From Solirubrobacteraceae bacterium (GTDB taxonomy: Bacteria; Actinomycetota; Thermoleophilia; Solirubrobacterales; Solirubrobacteraceae), in assembly GCA_017744415.1 (NCBI GenBank), contig JAGIBJ010000011.1, positions 49,868 to 83,837 on the forward strand: DNA of 33,970 nt. Direction: 5' to 3'. The notes beneath the pieces were generated by a model. The model did no database searches. It had not been told where the DNA came from and was given only the letters and a program-made list of their open reading frames with translations. Below, in pieces: positions 15,664 to 23,822 of the stretch; position 1 is the stretch's first letter, and each line of letters starts with the position of its first letter. The position numbers were made by a program, and so were the translations under genes.

Positions 15664-16563
15664 ATGACTCTGGGATCCGACACAGCGAATCGCGCGGCGG
15701 ACGCACCCGTGTGGCTGATCACGGGCGCCGGCCGCGGACTGGGAAGGGCGTTCGCCCAGGCCGCCCTCGACAGCGATGCGCGGGTGGTCGGGACCGTCCG
15801 CACACCCGACGCTCTCGCCGAGCTGACGGCAACCGCACCAGACCGAGTCCGCGAGATCGTGGTCGACGTGCGCGACCGCAGCGCCGTGCACACCGCCGTG
15901 CGTGCCGCCGCCAATGCGTTCGGACGCCTCGACGTGGTGGTCAACAACGCCGGCTTCGGGCACGTGGGCACGATCGAAGAACTCACGGAGACGGACTTCC
16001 GCGACCAGCTCGATACGAACCTGCTCGGCGCGGCATGGGTGGCGCAGGCCGCGATCCCCTACCTGCGTGATTCCGGCGGCGGCGACATCGTGCAGATCTC
16101 GACCGTCGGTGCGATCGGCGCCATCCCCGCGTTCGGCGCCTACAACGCCTCGAAGTGGGCGCTCGAAGGCCTGAGCGAGGCGCTCGCGCTGGAGGTCGCG
16201 GGGTTCGGCATCGGCGTGACGATCGCTCAGCTCGGCGGCTTCGCCACCGACTGGGCCGGATCGAGCATGCGCTTCTCCGCGCCCGACGCGCACTACGACG
16301 AGCTGCGCACGCAGATGTTCGGCACCGCCGACGTGCCATGGCCGGCGGCCGATCCGGCTGAGCCGCCCACCGATGCTCCCGCGCGGGTCGCCGCCGACGC
16401 CCTCGTCGCGCACCTTGCTCGGCCACGTGCCGATCGGCCTTTGCGCGTGCTCATCGGCGCCGACGCCCCGGTGCACGCCGGCCTCGCCTACGCCGCTCGG
16501 CGCGACTCCTACGGCGACGACGCGCGTCTCGACTGGCCCGGACCCGGGCTGCGGCCCGCCTAG
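15664..16563 (+). CDS. Short-chain dehydrogenase/reductase (SDR)
   Basis: A 299-residue classical SDR oxidoreductase using NAD(P)H. Seen: the cofactor loop TGAGRGLG near the N-terminus (about residues 20-27), the NNAGFG strand (about 97-102), a catalytic Ser in QISTVGAIG, and the YNASK catalytic pair (about 160-164). The 299-residue length and C-terminal segment are like those of SDRs annotated as oxidoreductases of unknown substrate. No substrate can be assigned. The stop codon overlaps that of the convergent gene on the other strand (shared CTAG at 16560-16563). Confidence 0.92.
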   Translation: MTLGSDTANRAADAPVWLITGAGRGLGRAFAQAALDSDARVVGTVRTPDALAELTATAPDRVREIVVDVRDRSAVHTAVRAAANAFGRLDVVVNNAGFGHVGTIEELTETDFRDQLDTNLLGAAWVAQAAIPYLRDSGGGDIVQISTVGAIGAIPAFGAYNASKWALEGLSEALALEVAGFGIGVTIAQLGGFATDWAGSSMRFSAPDAHYDELRTQMFGTADVPWPAADPAEPPTDAPARVAADALVAHLARPRADRPLRVLIGADAPVHAGLAYAARRDSYGDDARLDWPGPGLRPA

Positions 16564-17795
16564 AAGTCGGTGAGCGCGACGTTGCGCTCGACCGTGGTGC
16601 GGTTGCCCGCCTTGTCGATCGCGACGATGCGCACGGTCACCGTGATCTTCAGGAAGCGGGGGAGCCCGCGCTTGGCGTCACGCGTGAGCGGAATGGCAAG
16701 CGTCTGCGTCTGCGAGGGCAGCTCGCGGAAGGTCGCCCGGCCGAGCGTGATGAAGGTGGTGCCACGGCTCGGCGTGAGCAGATCCTCGTCGGTTGGGCGC
16801 TCGGCGATCACGTAGGCCTTGACGGTCTTGGCACCGGCGAGATCCAGCTGGATGCGCAGACCGCGGCGGATCGCGCGGGTGAGGCCCTTGGCTGACGAGC
16901 GGATGCGGACGGTCGGCCCGAGCGGCTTCGTGCGATCGGCAATGGTGACGAGGTCGCTGCCGACCGTGCGTGTGATCGTCGCCGGGGCGTCGCTGGCGCC
17001 TTGCACGTTCGTGGTGGCGGTCTTCGGCGTCGACGCCGGGTCGGCGGCGTTGGCGCCGAAGCGGCAGCCCGGGTCGGGTGAGGCCAGTGCCTGCTCGAGC
17101 CAACGGCCGGTGCTCACGGCGGGAACCCAGTCGGGCTGCGCCGCGCGGGCGCACTCCGGAGCGAGCCACGGCCCGCCGGTGACCGTGCCGTCAATGGCGA
17201 CGTCGTCGACGCGGGCGGGGAAGAGGATGCCGCCGCTCGCGAGATCGAGCGCGCCGCTCGAGCGCGTGCGCGGCGTCTCCTGCAGGAACGTGACGTAGCG
17301 GCCATCGGCGGTGAACTGCGGGGCCGTGGTCTCGGCGCCGAGGGTCAGGTCGCGCGGGGCGTCGATCCCGTCGACATCCACCACGTGCGCGGCGGTCGCC
17401 GACTTCACGGCCGGGTTGAGGTAGCCGAAGGCGAGGTGCCGCCCGTCGGTCGACCAGCCGACCGACGCGACGGACACGTACTGCGCGCCGCTGCCGGCAC
17501 TGCGGCTCACGGGCTCGAGGTCGGAGCCATCGCCGGCCGCGAGCCACAGCTCGTCATGGCTCTGCGAATCGTCGGCGGCCTGTGCGCGGGTGCGGATCGC
17601 AAGGTGGGCGTCACCAGCCGACGGCAGCACCTGCGCGACGGCGATCGTCGCCGGCGCCTCGAGCTGGATGGCGGCGAGGAGCGCGTCGTCGGTCGGCTGA
17701 GCAGCCGACGCGGACGAGGTGACGGCTGCGGCCGCGGAGAGCGCAGCTGCAGCCGTGAGCAGGAAGGGACGGAGCGGCAGCAAGAACACCCACAC
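16560..17795 (-). CDS. Secreted protein with WD40-like (PD40) beta-propeller segments
   Basis: A 411-residue exported protein of unknown function. The GTG at 17795 gives a signal peptide with a long hydrophobic Leu/Ala core ending near SSASAAQ. Two blades of a TolB/PD40-like propeller are recognisable (VGWSTDGRHLAFGYL and PQFTADGRYVTFLQET), and the flanking segments may be degenerate blades. The last 130 residues are beta-rich and end in VTVRIVAIDKAGN, resembling an Ig-like domain. Too few blades are visible for a complete propeller. The region before the start contains a TTGACA (minus strand, 17820-17815) but no matching -10 box. The true start could be another nearby GTG or TTG. Confidence 0.75.
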   Translation of the reverse strand: MWVFLLPLRPFLLTAAAALSAAAAVTSSASAAQPTDDALLAAIQLEAPATIAVAQVLPSAGDAHLAIRTRAQAADDSQSHDELWLAAGDGSDLEPVSRSAGSGAQYVSVASVGWSTDGRHLAFGYLNPAVKSATAAHVVDVDGIDAPRDLTLGAETTAPQFTADGRYVTFLQETPRTRSSGALDLASGGILFPARVDDVAIDGTVTGGPWLAPECARAAQPDWVPAVSTGRWLEQALASPDPGCRFGANAADPASTPKTATTNVQGASDAPATITRTVGSDLVTIADRTKPLGPTVRIRSSAKGLTRAIRRGLRIQLDLAGAKTVKAYVIAERPTDEDLLTPSRGTTFITLGRATFRELPSQTQTLAIPLTRDAKRGLPRFLKITVTVRIVAIDKAGNRTTVERNVALTDF

Positions 17796-17861
17796 TCAGC
17801 CATCCCCGAGGCCCTGTCAAGCGGGAAAAGCCCCTGGACTCCGTAGTTTTCGGACGCTCAA

Positions 17862-17875
17862 CGTCCACGTGGACG
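17862..17875. promoter_or_regulatory. 14-bp perfect palindrome between divergent genes
   Basis: CGTCCACGTGGACG reads the same on both strands. It lies in the 198-base gap between two divergent secreted-protein genes, 67 bases from one and 118 bases from the other, where a shared operator would be expected. Confidence 0.5.
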
Positions 17876-17993
17876 GACCGCCCGACATCGTCCGTCCGGC
17901 CAATCGCGCGCCCAACTGCGGAGGTTCCGGCAGGAACGGGCGACGAACGGGGGAACCAAGACCTGCACGCGCACCCTCGCGCGACCGTTCGCC

Positions 17994-18326
17994 ATGCTTT
18001 CTCGACGCACCCGCCGACCTGTGATCCTGCTCGCACTGTTCGCCGTCGGCGGGCTGGGCGCCGCCGTCGCACGCGGCTCGTCGACGCCCGATCCGGCGCA
18101 GGTCGCGCTGGAGCTCCACGACGACGTCTCGCGCGACGTGCTCAGCCGCACCCGTGACTTCACCGCTGCCGTAGGCCCGCTCGACTGCGTCGAGACGCGC
18201 CCCGGCATCGGGAGCTGCCTCGCCAACCTCACGAGCAGCTCGCACCGCGCCGACCACCTGATGGTCGCCGTCACCTACGAGGTCGGCCCCGACGGCCACC
18301 TCGTCTGGAGCGTCCGCCTCCCCTGA
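17994..18326 (+). CDS. Small secreted or membrane-anchored protein, unknown function
   Basis: I do not recognise this 110-residue protein. It begins MLSRRTRRPVILLALFAVGG, a basic start followed by a hydrophobic segment that ends near AVARGS and can serve as signal peptide or anchor. The mature part has two Cys residues (in PLDCVETRPG and GSCLAN) spaced to form a disulfide, and a final beta-like stretch HLMVAVTYEVGPDGHLVWSV. This build resembles small secreted DUF4333-like actinobacterial proteins, but that is only an impression. It is convergent with the monooxygenase gene with a 6-base gap. No TANNNT box is seen before the ATG. Confidence 0.65.
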   Translation: MLSRRTRRPVILLALFAVGGLGAAVARGSSTPDPAQVALELHDDVSRDVLSRTRDFTAAVGPLDCVETRPGIGSCLANLTSSSHRADHLMVAVTYEVGPDGHLVWSVRLP

Positions 18327-18332
18327 GCGCGT

Positions 18333-19868
18333 TCAGGCCGCCGGCACCGGCGCGAGCACGGGGCGGGCCTCATAGCGGCCGGCATCGAAGGTGGCGAGCC
18401 GCTCGCGCAGCTTGAACGTGTACGTCGGCCACGTCGACGAGTTCCGACCCGTGCGGTCGACGTAGTAGCTCGCACAGCCACCGGCCAGCCACACGGTGCC
18501 GGCGCTGAGCTCGTCGATCTCGCGCACCCACTGGTCCATCACGTCGGGGCGCAGATCGTACGAGCCAATATCTTCGGCGGCCGCCCGCGCGATCGCCTGG
18601 GTCAGGTAGCGCACCTGCCACTCGATCATCAGCAGGATCGACGTGTGGCCGACGCCCGAGTTCGGCCCGACGAGGAAGAACAGGTTCGGGAAGCCGTCGA
18701 TCGAGGTGCCGAGGAACGCCTTCGGGCTGCCCTGCCAGTGCTCGGCGAGCGTCTTGCCGTCGCGGCCCACGACGACGTCGGCGGCCGGTGGCGTGGTGAC
18801 GTGGAAGCCGGTGCCGTAGATGATCGCGTCGACCTCGTGGGTGACGCCGTCGGCGGTGACGACCGCGGTTGGGGTGATCTCCGTGATGTCGGACGTGACG
18901 AGGTCGACGTTCGGCCGCTGCAGCGCCGGGTACCAAGCGTTGCTCAGCAGGATGCGCTTGCAGCCGAGCGCGAAGTCGGGGGTGAGCTGGCGCCGCAGCT
19001 GCGGGTCGGCCACCTGTCGGCGCAAGTGGAAGCGGCCGAGGCCCTCGAGCGCCTTGCGCACGACGAGGTTGCCGCGCATGCCGGCGACGAGCACCTCCCG
19101 TGACCAGTACGTCGCCTTCCGTGAGAGCCGCTGCAGCGGGGGAAAGCGACGGAACAGCCGGCGCTCGATCGCGGTGGTGCCGCGGTCGGTGCGCGGCAGC
19201 ACCCACGGTGCGGTGCGCTGGAACACCTCGAGGTGGCCCGCGGATTTCGCGACGGCGGGAACGAACTGGATCGCCGAGGCGCCCGTGCCGATCGCGGCGA
19301 CCCGCTTGCCGGCAAGGTCGGCGGAGTGATCCCACCGGGCCGAGTGGATCTGGATGCCCTCGAACGTGTCGCGCCCATCGATCTCCGGGTAGACCGGCTC
19401 GGTGAGCGGTCCCATCGCGCTCACGAGGAACTGCGCGCGGATCGTGCCAGCGTTCGTCTCGACCTCCCAGCGCTGCGCGTCGTCGAGCCAGCGTGCCCCC
19501 GTTGCTTCGACGCCGAAGCGGATGTCGTCCATCACGCCGTAACGCGTGGCGACATCGTGGATGTAGCGCGCGATCTCCCCGCCGGGGCTGTAGGTGCGCG
19601 TCCAGTCCGGGTTGGGCGCGAACGAGAAGCTGTAGAGGTTCGAGGGGACGTCGCACGCGATTCCCGGGTAGGTGTTGGCGAGCCAGCAGCCGCCGGCGTC
19701 CGGCGCCCGCTCGATGATCAAGAGATCGCGCTGGCCGGCCGCGCGGAGCTGGATCGCGGCGTCGACGCCACCGAAACCCGCACCGACGATGAGTGTGCGC
19801 ACGTCGCGAGGCAACGGGTCCCGAGCGGGTGTGTCGGCGACCGGCGAGGGCAGATGGGTGGACGTCAT
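18333..19868 (-). CDS. Flavin-containing monooxygenase, Baeyer-Villiger type
   Basis: A 511-residue flavoprotein of the class B monooxygenases. It shows the FAD Rossmann motif GAGFGG (29-34), the Baeyer-Villiger fingerprint FxGxxxHxxxWD (Phe169 to Asp180) and the second, NADPH-binding GTGASA (194-199). The ATG-like dinucleotide-fold segment YGTGFH comes later. Enzymes of this class insert oxygen next to ketones, making esters or lactones, or oxidise heteroatoms; the substrate cannot be predicted. It is soluble. The ATG at 19868 is chosen because a TACCTT box lies 6 bases upstream and the FAD motif follows at normal distance. An upstream in-frame start at 19946 would add residues without homology. 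Confidence 0.93.
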   Translation of the reverse strand: MTSTHLPSPVADTPARDPLPRDVRTLIVGAGFGGVDAAIQLRAAGQRDLLIIERAPDAGGCWLANTYPGIACDVPSNLYSFSFAPNPDWTRTYSPGGEIARYIHDVATRYGVMDDIRFGVEATGARWLDDAQRWEVETNAGTIRAQFLVSAMGPLTEPVYPEIDGRDTFEGIQIHSARWDHSADLAGKRVAAIGTGASAIQFVPAVAKSAGHLEVFQRTAPWVLPRTDRGTTAIERRLFRRFPPLQRLSRKATYWSREVLVAGMRGNLVVRKALEGLGRFHLRRQVADPQLRRQLTPDFALGCKRILLSNAWYPALQRPNVDLVTSDITEITPTAVVTADGVTHEVDAIIYGTGFHVTTPPAADVVVGRDGKTLAEHWQGSPKAFLGTSIDGFPNLFFLVGPNSGVGHTSILLMIEWQVRYLTQAIARAAAEDIGSYDLRPDVMDQWVREIDELSAGTVWLAGGCASYYVDRTGRNSSTWPTYTFKLRERLATFDAGRYEARPVLAPVPAA

Positions 19869-19874
19869 GGCGCG

Positions 19875-19880
19875 AAGGTA
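19875..19880 (-). promoter_or_regulatory. -10 box TACCTT of the monooxygenase gene
   Basis: On the minus strand TACCTT is followed by 6 bases and the ATG at 19868, a leaderless arrangement. Confidence 0.55.
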
Positions 19881-19987
19881 CGACTCGGTACCGCCACGGT
19901 CAACGCAGACCCGTAGCCGCCCGCCAGCACGTCGGCACGCCCGCATCGCCGGCTACGGGTTTCCCCGAACTGCCCGCAGAACGGAGG

Positions 19988-20021
19988 CGGGGCCGCCGCA
20001 CCCCGATGTGCGACGGCCCCG
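19988..20021 (-). terminator. Strong hairpin terminator
   Basis: Outer arms CGGGGCCG/CGGCCCCG and inner arms CGCAC/GTGCG form a nearly continuous stem. It is placed to stop minus-strand transcripts from the gene at 20175-20453 before the monooxygenase promoter. Confidence 0.6.
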
Positions 20022-20174
20022 TCAGCCTTTCCGTTGCAGCCGCGTCCCATTGACGGCCGGTTCCGGTTTCGCCACCGTCGATGTCCCTTCCGACGGTGTC
20101 GATTGCGAGCCGCGCGGAGGCGGCTGCTGCTCCTTGCCGGTGGTGTCCCATCCGCCGGCAGAAGATGTGGAAGA

Positions 20175-20453
20175 TCAGGTCAGGACCGGGCCCTCGTCGC
20201 CGCCGCCACTGTTGCCGCCGCCGTCACCGGCGTCGCCGCAGCCGTGTCCGTAGCCCCAGCCGTTCCCGTGGACCGAGTGGCCCTTGCCCTGCTGGTTGGT
20301 GTGGCCGTCGTCCTCGCTCACGCCGCGGACGTAGCTGCAGTCCGCGTGCGGCGCCGGCACCTTGGCGGTCGTCGGCGGGGCCGCGACGGCAGTACCGGTG
20401 AAGAGTGCCGAGCCTGAGAGGGCAGCGGCGGCAGCGAGGCGAAGGCTGAGCAT
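20175..20453 (-). CDS. Small secreted Gly/His-rich protein
   Basis: A 92-residue protein that I do not recognise. Residues 1-25 are a typical signal peptide (MLSLRLAAAAALSGSALF, cleavage near AVAA). The mature part has two Cys, a stretch GKGHSVHGNGWGYGHGCG rich in Gly, His and aromatic residues, and a flexible Gly/Asp tail. The HGxxWG motif also occurs in the product of 23294-23770, whose gene shares a 12-base upstream element with this one. Gly/His-rich secreted peptides can bind metals or surfaces, but no function is claimed. About 135 bases between its stop and the terminator at 19988 hold nothing that I can identify. Confidence 0.65.
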   Translation of the reverse strand: MLSLRLAAAAALSGSALFTGTAVAAPPTTAKVPAPHADCSYVRGVSEDDGHTNQQGKGHSVHGNGWGYGHGCGDAGDGGGNSGGGDEGPVLT

Positions 20454-20488
20454 CGTGTCAAACGTCCGTGTCCGAGTGATGAGATCTG

Positions 20489-20507
20489 GACGCCGTAGTC
20501 CGGCGTC
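20489..20507 (-). promoter_or_regulatory. Leader hairpin of the Gly/His-rich gene
   Basis: GACGCCG and CGGCGTC form a perfect 7-bp stem with loop TAGTC, between the shared 12-mer and the start codon. Confidence 0.4.
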
Positions 20508-20547
20508 GTGGTGTGTCCATCGGCTCGGCCGGACGAGGACTGAAGCG

Positions 20548-20559
20548 GGTATGGAACTG
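20548..20559 (-). promoter_or_regulatory. Shared upstream 12-mer, copy 1
   Basis: On the minus strand CAGTTCCATACC lies about 95 bases before the start at 20453. The identical 12 bases in the same orientation lie 53 bases before the start at 23770. Confidence 0.5.
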
Positions 20560-20575
20560 GTTGGACGTTCGGCCG

Positions 20576-20589
20576 GGGGTCTAGACCCC
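20576..20589. promoter_or_regulatory. 14-bp perfect palindrome
   Basis: GGGGTCTAGACCCC is self-complementary. It lies 84 bases after the VanW gene stop and upstream of the shared 12-mer on the minus strand, so it may be an operator or a short terminator stem. Confidence 0.4.
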
Positions 20590-20673
20590 AGGCACGGCTC
20601 GGCGTGGGGTGCAGACCGGAGAAAAGGCCCGGAACCGCAGGCGATCCGTCGCGGATCGAATGGCTGCCAAGCG

Positions 20674-22449
20674 CTATTCCTGCGGCTCGTCGTCGACGAC
20701 CTCGTTCGCGTATGAACTCGTGCGCGGCTGCTCGACGACGCGACCGTCGGGGTAGCGGATCACGCGCGTGACCGTGATCGTGAAGTTGCCGCCAGGGTTG
20801 GGCTGTCGCTCGCCGGGCTTGGCCTCGACGCGCCGCCCGCCGTTGTGGCCGTAGAGGGTGACCGTGACACTCGTGTCGGTGTACGACGCCCGCACGAGGA
20901 TCGGCGCATCGGTGTCGTTCTGCCACTTCAGGTCGATCGTCGGCCAGTTCAGAGTGGTCTCGCGGCCCGCGGGGTAACGATCGATGTAGAGCGAGTGCGG
21001 CTGCGACGCGACGATCGGCAGGCCGGCGAAGTAGGCCGCGTTGTACATGGTCGTCGAGAACTGCGAGACGCCGCCGCCGACCGACGGCTCGATCTTGTTG
21101 CCCGCGATGAAGGGAGCCTCGACGTAGCCCTTGGCCTTGGTGCGCTCACCGGCCACACCGTTGAGCGAGAACTCGGCGCCCGGCGCGATCACGGTGCCGT
21201 CGACGCTGTCGGCGATGCGGTGGATGTTCGTGACGCGCGGCTGGCCTGGCGGGTGCACGGTGGTGAACGTCCCGATCACCTGGTCGATCTTCTCGGCCGC
21301 GCTCTTGGATACGGGCGCGGGAGTGACCTTCGTCGGCACCTTGGCCGCGTGGCTGTTCTTGCGCACGGCCTCACGCACGCGCGCGTTGAGGCTCTTCACG
21401 TCGACCGCGAGGCCCGAGCGGCCGTCGGAGCGCACGGTCACCTCGGCCTTCTTGGGGCGCCAGCTCACCTCGGCCTTGCCGTCGACCGTGGGGCCCGTCG
21501 GCGGGGCCGAGATCGACGCGCTCTTCGCCGCGCGGTCGCGGGCATCGGCCACGCGTGCCGTGAGCTTGGAGAGCTCGGCGCTGTTCACGCCCAGGCGCGC
21601 CGAGCTGCCGCCCTTGAGCGGCTCGACGGCGAGCAGGTCGGCGAGCTGGGCCGGCTGCACCGAGTAGTCCTTCCCGGCGCCACCGAGCACCAGGGGGGCC
21701 TGGAGGTAGCGCTCGGCCTCGTCGGCGAGTTCCTGCAGGCGGGCCGACGACACCGGCGTACCGTTGCTGATCGGCACCCGTACGACGGTCGAGCCGGGGC
21801 GCAGCAGGCGCTCGCGCAGGTCGTCGGCGAGCTGCTGCTGGCGCACCACGCGGCCCGCCTTCGACGGCACCACGGTGGCCACGAGCGTCTCGTTGTCGAT
21901 CGACAGGCCGCCGGCGTAGGCACCACGGTCGATCGCCTTCGCCACCTGCTGGACCGTGTCGCGCAGCTCGGCGCCGTCGACCGTCGCGCGCAGCGCCACC
22001 CGCTCGGTGCGGAAGAGCGCACCGAGCGGCGAGAAGAATCCGGAGCGGTGGGCGTCCATCGCGTCGTCGACGGTGGCGGCAGGCTCGGAGCGCAGCCCAG
22101 CGCCGCCGGCCGTGATGTGCAGGGTCTGCCCGGCACCGGTGAGGTTGAGCTGCCGATCCGATGCGCCGAGGCGCTCCGCCGCACGCAGCAGCTCGGCCTT
22201 CGACTTGCCGGAGACGTTCTCGTCGCCGATCTGCGTGCCCGGCATCGCCTGGCCGGAGTAGAGCACGCGCATCGCGAGGGTGGTGCCGACCACGAGCACG
22301 ATGATCACCCCGGCGGCCCCCAGCAGGCGCTGCCAGGCAGGCCGGCGCGGACGCGCGCGCGTGGGCACCCGGCGCGGTGGGGTGGCTGCACGGCGCGGGC
22401 CGCGTGATCCGGCGCTGGCCCGGCGTGGGCCCCGCGGTGGTGCGGTCAT
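20674..22449 (-). CDS. VanW family protein with peptidoglycan-binding-like domains
   Basis: A 591-residue membrane-anchored protein. A long basic, Pro/Arg-rich cytoplasmic N-terminus (about 40 residues) precedes one membrane helix (LLGAAGVIIVLVVGTTLAM). Outside are two repeats of the putative peptidoglycan-binding type (PG_binding_4), the first around VPISNG preceded by LRERLLRPGSTVV. The VanW domain (about 400-560) has GAEFSLNGVAGERT and the hallmark GGGVSQFSTTMYNAA. A C-terminal beta-rich G5-like tail ends the protein. VanW is named after an accessory gene of vancomycin resistance clusters, but such proteins are widespread and are thought to act in the cell wall; no resistance is implied here. 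A TACCGT box lies 15 bases before the ATG. Confidence 0.92.
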   Translation of the reverse strand: MTAPPRGPRRASAGSRGPRRAATPPRRVPTRARPRRPAWQRLLGAAGVIIVLVVGTTLAMRVLYSGQAMPGTQIGDENVSGKSKAELLRAAERLGASDRQLNLTGAGQTLHITAGGAGLRSEPAATVDDAMDAHRSGFFSPLGALFRTERVALRATVDGAELRDTVQQVAKAIDRGAYAGGLSIDNETLVATVVPSKAGRVVRQQQLADDLRERLLRPGSTVVRVPISNGTPVSSARLQELADEAERYLQAPLVLGGAGKDYSVQPAQLADLLAVEPLKGGSSARLGVNSAELSKLTARVADARDRAAKSASISAPPTGPTVDGKAEVSWRPKKAEVTVRSDGRSGLAVDVKSLNARVREAVRKNSHAAKVPTKVTPAPVSKSAAEKIDQVIGTFTTVHPPGQPRVTNIHRIADSVDGTVIAPGAEFSLNGVAGERTKAKGYVEAPFIAGNKIEPSVGGGVSQFSTTMYNAAYFAGLPIVASQPHSLYIDRYPAGRETTLNWPTIDLKWQNDTDAPILVRASYTDTSVTVTLYGHNGGRRVEAKPGERQPNPGGNFTITVTRVIRYPDGRVVEQPRTSSYANEVVDDEPQE

Positions 22450-22464
22450 CGAAGCATCACGATC

Positions 22465-22470
22465 ACGGTA
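22465..22470 (-). promoter_or_regulatory. -10 box TACCGT of the VanW gene
   Basis: On the minus strand TACCGT lies 15 bases before the ATG at 22449, giving a very short leader. Confidence 0.4.
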
Positions 22471-22519
22471 GAGGGGCCGCGCCCGTCACCGCCCCGCTGA
22501 ACGGAACGCTGCAGGCGCG

Positions 22520-22987
22520 CTACGCGATCGTGAGGATCTTCAGCGGCCGGTCGCCCTTGGGGGTCGATACGGCGACGCTCTGGCCCACCTTGGCGCCCTG
22601 CAGCGCCTCACCCACGGGCGAGTCGAACGCGAGCTTGCCCTCGGCCGGCTTGGCCTCGGTGGGGGAGACGAGCGTGTACGTCATCTCGCGGCCGCTCTGC
22701 TCGTCGAGCACCGTGACCGTCGAACCGAACCCGACGCTGTCGCCGCCGGCCTGCACCTCGCGGATCTCGGCGTTGCGCTGCTTCTCGCGGAGCACGAGGA
22801 TCTTGGTCTCGAGGTGGGCCTGCGCGTTCTTCGCGTCGTGGTATTCGGCGTTCTCCTTGAGATCGCCCCACTCGCGAGCCGTCTTGATGCGCGCGGCGAT
22901 GTCGCGGCGGCCCTCGCCCTCCAGGCGCTCGATCTCCGCCGACAGCGCGGCGAAGTCCTCAGCGGTCATGACGACGGAATCCGACAT
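22520..22987 (-). CDS. greA: Transcription elongation factor GreA, paralogue 1
   Basis: A 155-residue GreA-family factor that rescues backtracked RNA polymerase by stimulating transcript cleavage in the secondary channel. The N-terminal coiled coil carries the tip GDLKENAEYHDAK with the acidic Asp and Glu needed for cleavage. The C-terminal FKBP-like domain has FGSTVTVLD, LVSPTEAKP and FDSPVGEALQGAKVG. The ATG at 22987 is fixed by a TACCGT box 7 bases upstream. A second, clearly different GreA is encoded at 25257-25739 on the other strand. Both tips are intact, so they probably differ in regulation or affinity rather than one being an anti-cleavage Gfh-type factor. Confidence 0.95.
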   Translation of the reverse strand: MSDSVVMTAEDFAALSAEIERLEGEGRRDIAARIKTAREWGDLKENAEYHDAKNAQAHLETKILVLREKQRNAEIREVQAGGDSVGFGSTVTVLDEQSGREMTYTLVSPTEAKPAEGKLAFDSPVGEALQGAKVGQSVAVSTPKGDRPLKILTIA

Positions 22988-22994
22988 CTGACGC

Positions 22995-23000
22995 ACGGTA
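22995..23000 (-). promoter_or_regulatory. -10 box TACCGT of greA paralogue 1
   Basis: On the minus strand TACCGT is followed by 7 bases and the ATG at 22987, the leaderless layout. Confidence 0.6.
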
Positions 23001-23064
23001 CTCCTGTCGCGCCCCGCGGCGCATCGGCCCGCGCGGCTGGGGCACGGAGCGGTTCGTGGTTCGA

Positions 23065-23106
23065 GGTGGCCCCGCCGGCGTTCGAACCCCCTGCCGGCGG
23101 GCCACC
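23065..23106. terminator. Large hairpin upstream of greA
   Basis: Arms GGTGGCC-C-CGCCGGC and GCCGGCG-GGCCACC pair over 14 bases with one bulge around a 13-base loop. It lies in the 306-base gap between the Pro/Thr-rich gene and greA. It could be a terminator for the former or a structured insulator. Confidence 0.5.
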
Positions 23107-23177
23107 CTGAACCGCCTCGGCCCGCCAACCCCTGTGGATGGCGGGGCGACGGGCCGGAGGCTTCGCCCGAAGGCGAG

Positions 23178-23201
23178 GGGAGGGCGCCGGGGCGCCCTCC
23201 C
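23178..23201 (-). terminator. 11-bp GC hairpin after the Pro/Thr-rich gene
   Basis: GGGAGGGCGCC and GGCGCCCTCCC are perfectly complementary across two bases, about 93 bases past the stop at 23294. A smaller hairpin (CTTCGCC-CGAA-GGCGAGG, one wobble) lies next to it. No T-run follows. Confidence 0.5.
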
Positions 23202-23293
23202 GAGCGGGACGGGGTCGAGGTCGAAGAGCGGTTCGGCCCAAGCCCGGGCGGGAGCCCAGGCCAAGGTCGTCCGACCTGCCCCGCGCGGCTTCG

Positions 23294-23770
23294 CTACTCG
23301 AAGATCGGACCCGGCGTCGGGGTCGGCTCCGGCGTCGGCGTCGCGGTCGGCTCGGGCGTCGTGGTCGGCTCGGGCGTCGGGCTCGGCGTCGGCTTGGGCG
23401 GGATCACGGTCGGAATGACGGTCGGCGTGGGCGTGGCGGTCGGAGCCGGCGTGGCCGTCGGAGCCGGCGTCGCGGTCGGCGTGGGCGTAGCCGTCGGCTT
23501 CGGCGTGGCGGTCGGCTTCGGCGTCGGCGTCGGCTTGTGCGGGCACGGCGGGCCCCACACGGGCGGCTTCGGCGTCGCGGTCGGCTTGGGCGTCGGCTTC
23601 GGCGTCGGCTTGGGCGTGGCCGTCGGCTTCGGCGGGCCCCACTGGTGGCCGTGATGGCCGCTGTAACCGCCGGGGCTGCCACCGCCCTTCACGCAGGCTG
23701 CGGCGATCGCCGGGGCACCGGCAAGAGCCGAGATCGACAGGGCGACGGTCAGTGACGTGCGCTTGGACAT
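23294..23770 (-). CDS. Secreted Pro/Thr-rich low-complexity protein
   Basis: A 158-residue protein. Its signal peptide ([20 protein letters not shown], cleavage near AIAAA) is followed by a short Gly/His segment with [10 protein letters not shown]. The remaining 110 residues are almost only PT, PK, PA and PE units (for example KPTATPKPT). A Cys pair sits near the start of the mature part and around PPCPHKP. Such stretches are extended, wall-spanning or stalk-like and are often O-glycosylated; the function here is unknown. GGAGG lies 9 bases before the ATG, so this gene uses a normal leader, unlike many neighbours. It shares the HGxxWG motif and an upstream 12-mer with the gene at 20175-20453. 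Confidence 0.75.
   Translation of the reverse strand: MSKRTSLTVALSISALAGAPAIAAACVKGGGSPGGYSGHHGHQWGPPKPTATPKPTPKPTPKPTATPKPPVWGPPCPHKPTPTPKPTATPKPTATPTPTATPAPTATPAPTATPTPTVIPTVIPPKPTPSPTPEPTTTPEPTATPTPEPTPTPGPIFE
23300..23640. repeat. Low-complexity Pro/Thr codon repeat
   Basis: The plus strand is a run of 6- to 12-base units of GTCGGC/GGCGTG type, the DNA image of the Pro-Thr repeats. It is prone to slippage and to length variation between strains. Confidence 0.75.
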
Positions 23771-23822
23771 TGGTGGGATCCTCCGAGCGGGTTGGAAGGC
23801 AGTTGGTGAAGCGTTTGAGCGC

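Noticed and set aside
23078..23092. GTTCGAAC with flanking GC bases, resembling a tRNA T-loop
   Set aside because: The flanks form a long hairpin with each other, and no acceptor, D or anticodon arm is found.
23300..23640. Regular short repeats, first considered as a CRISPR-like or satellite array
   Set aside because: Units are irregular multiples of three that simply encode Pro-Thr runs; there are no unique spacers.
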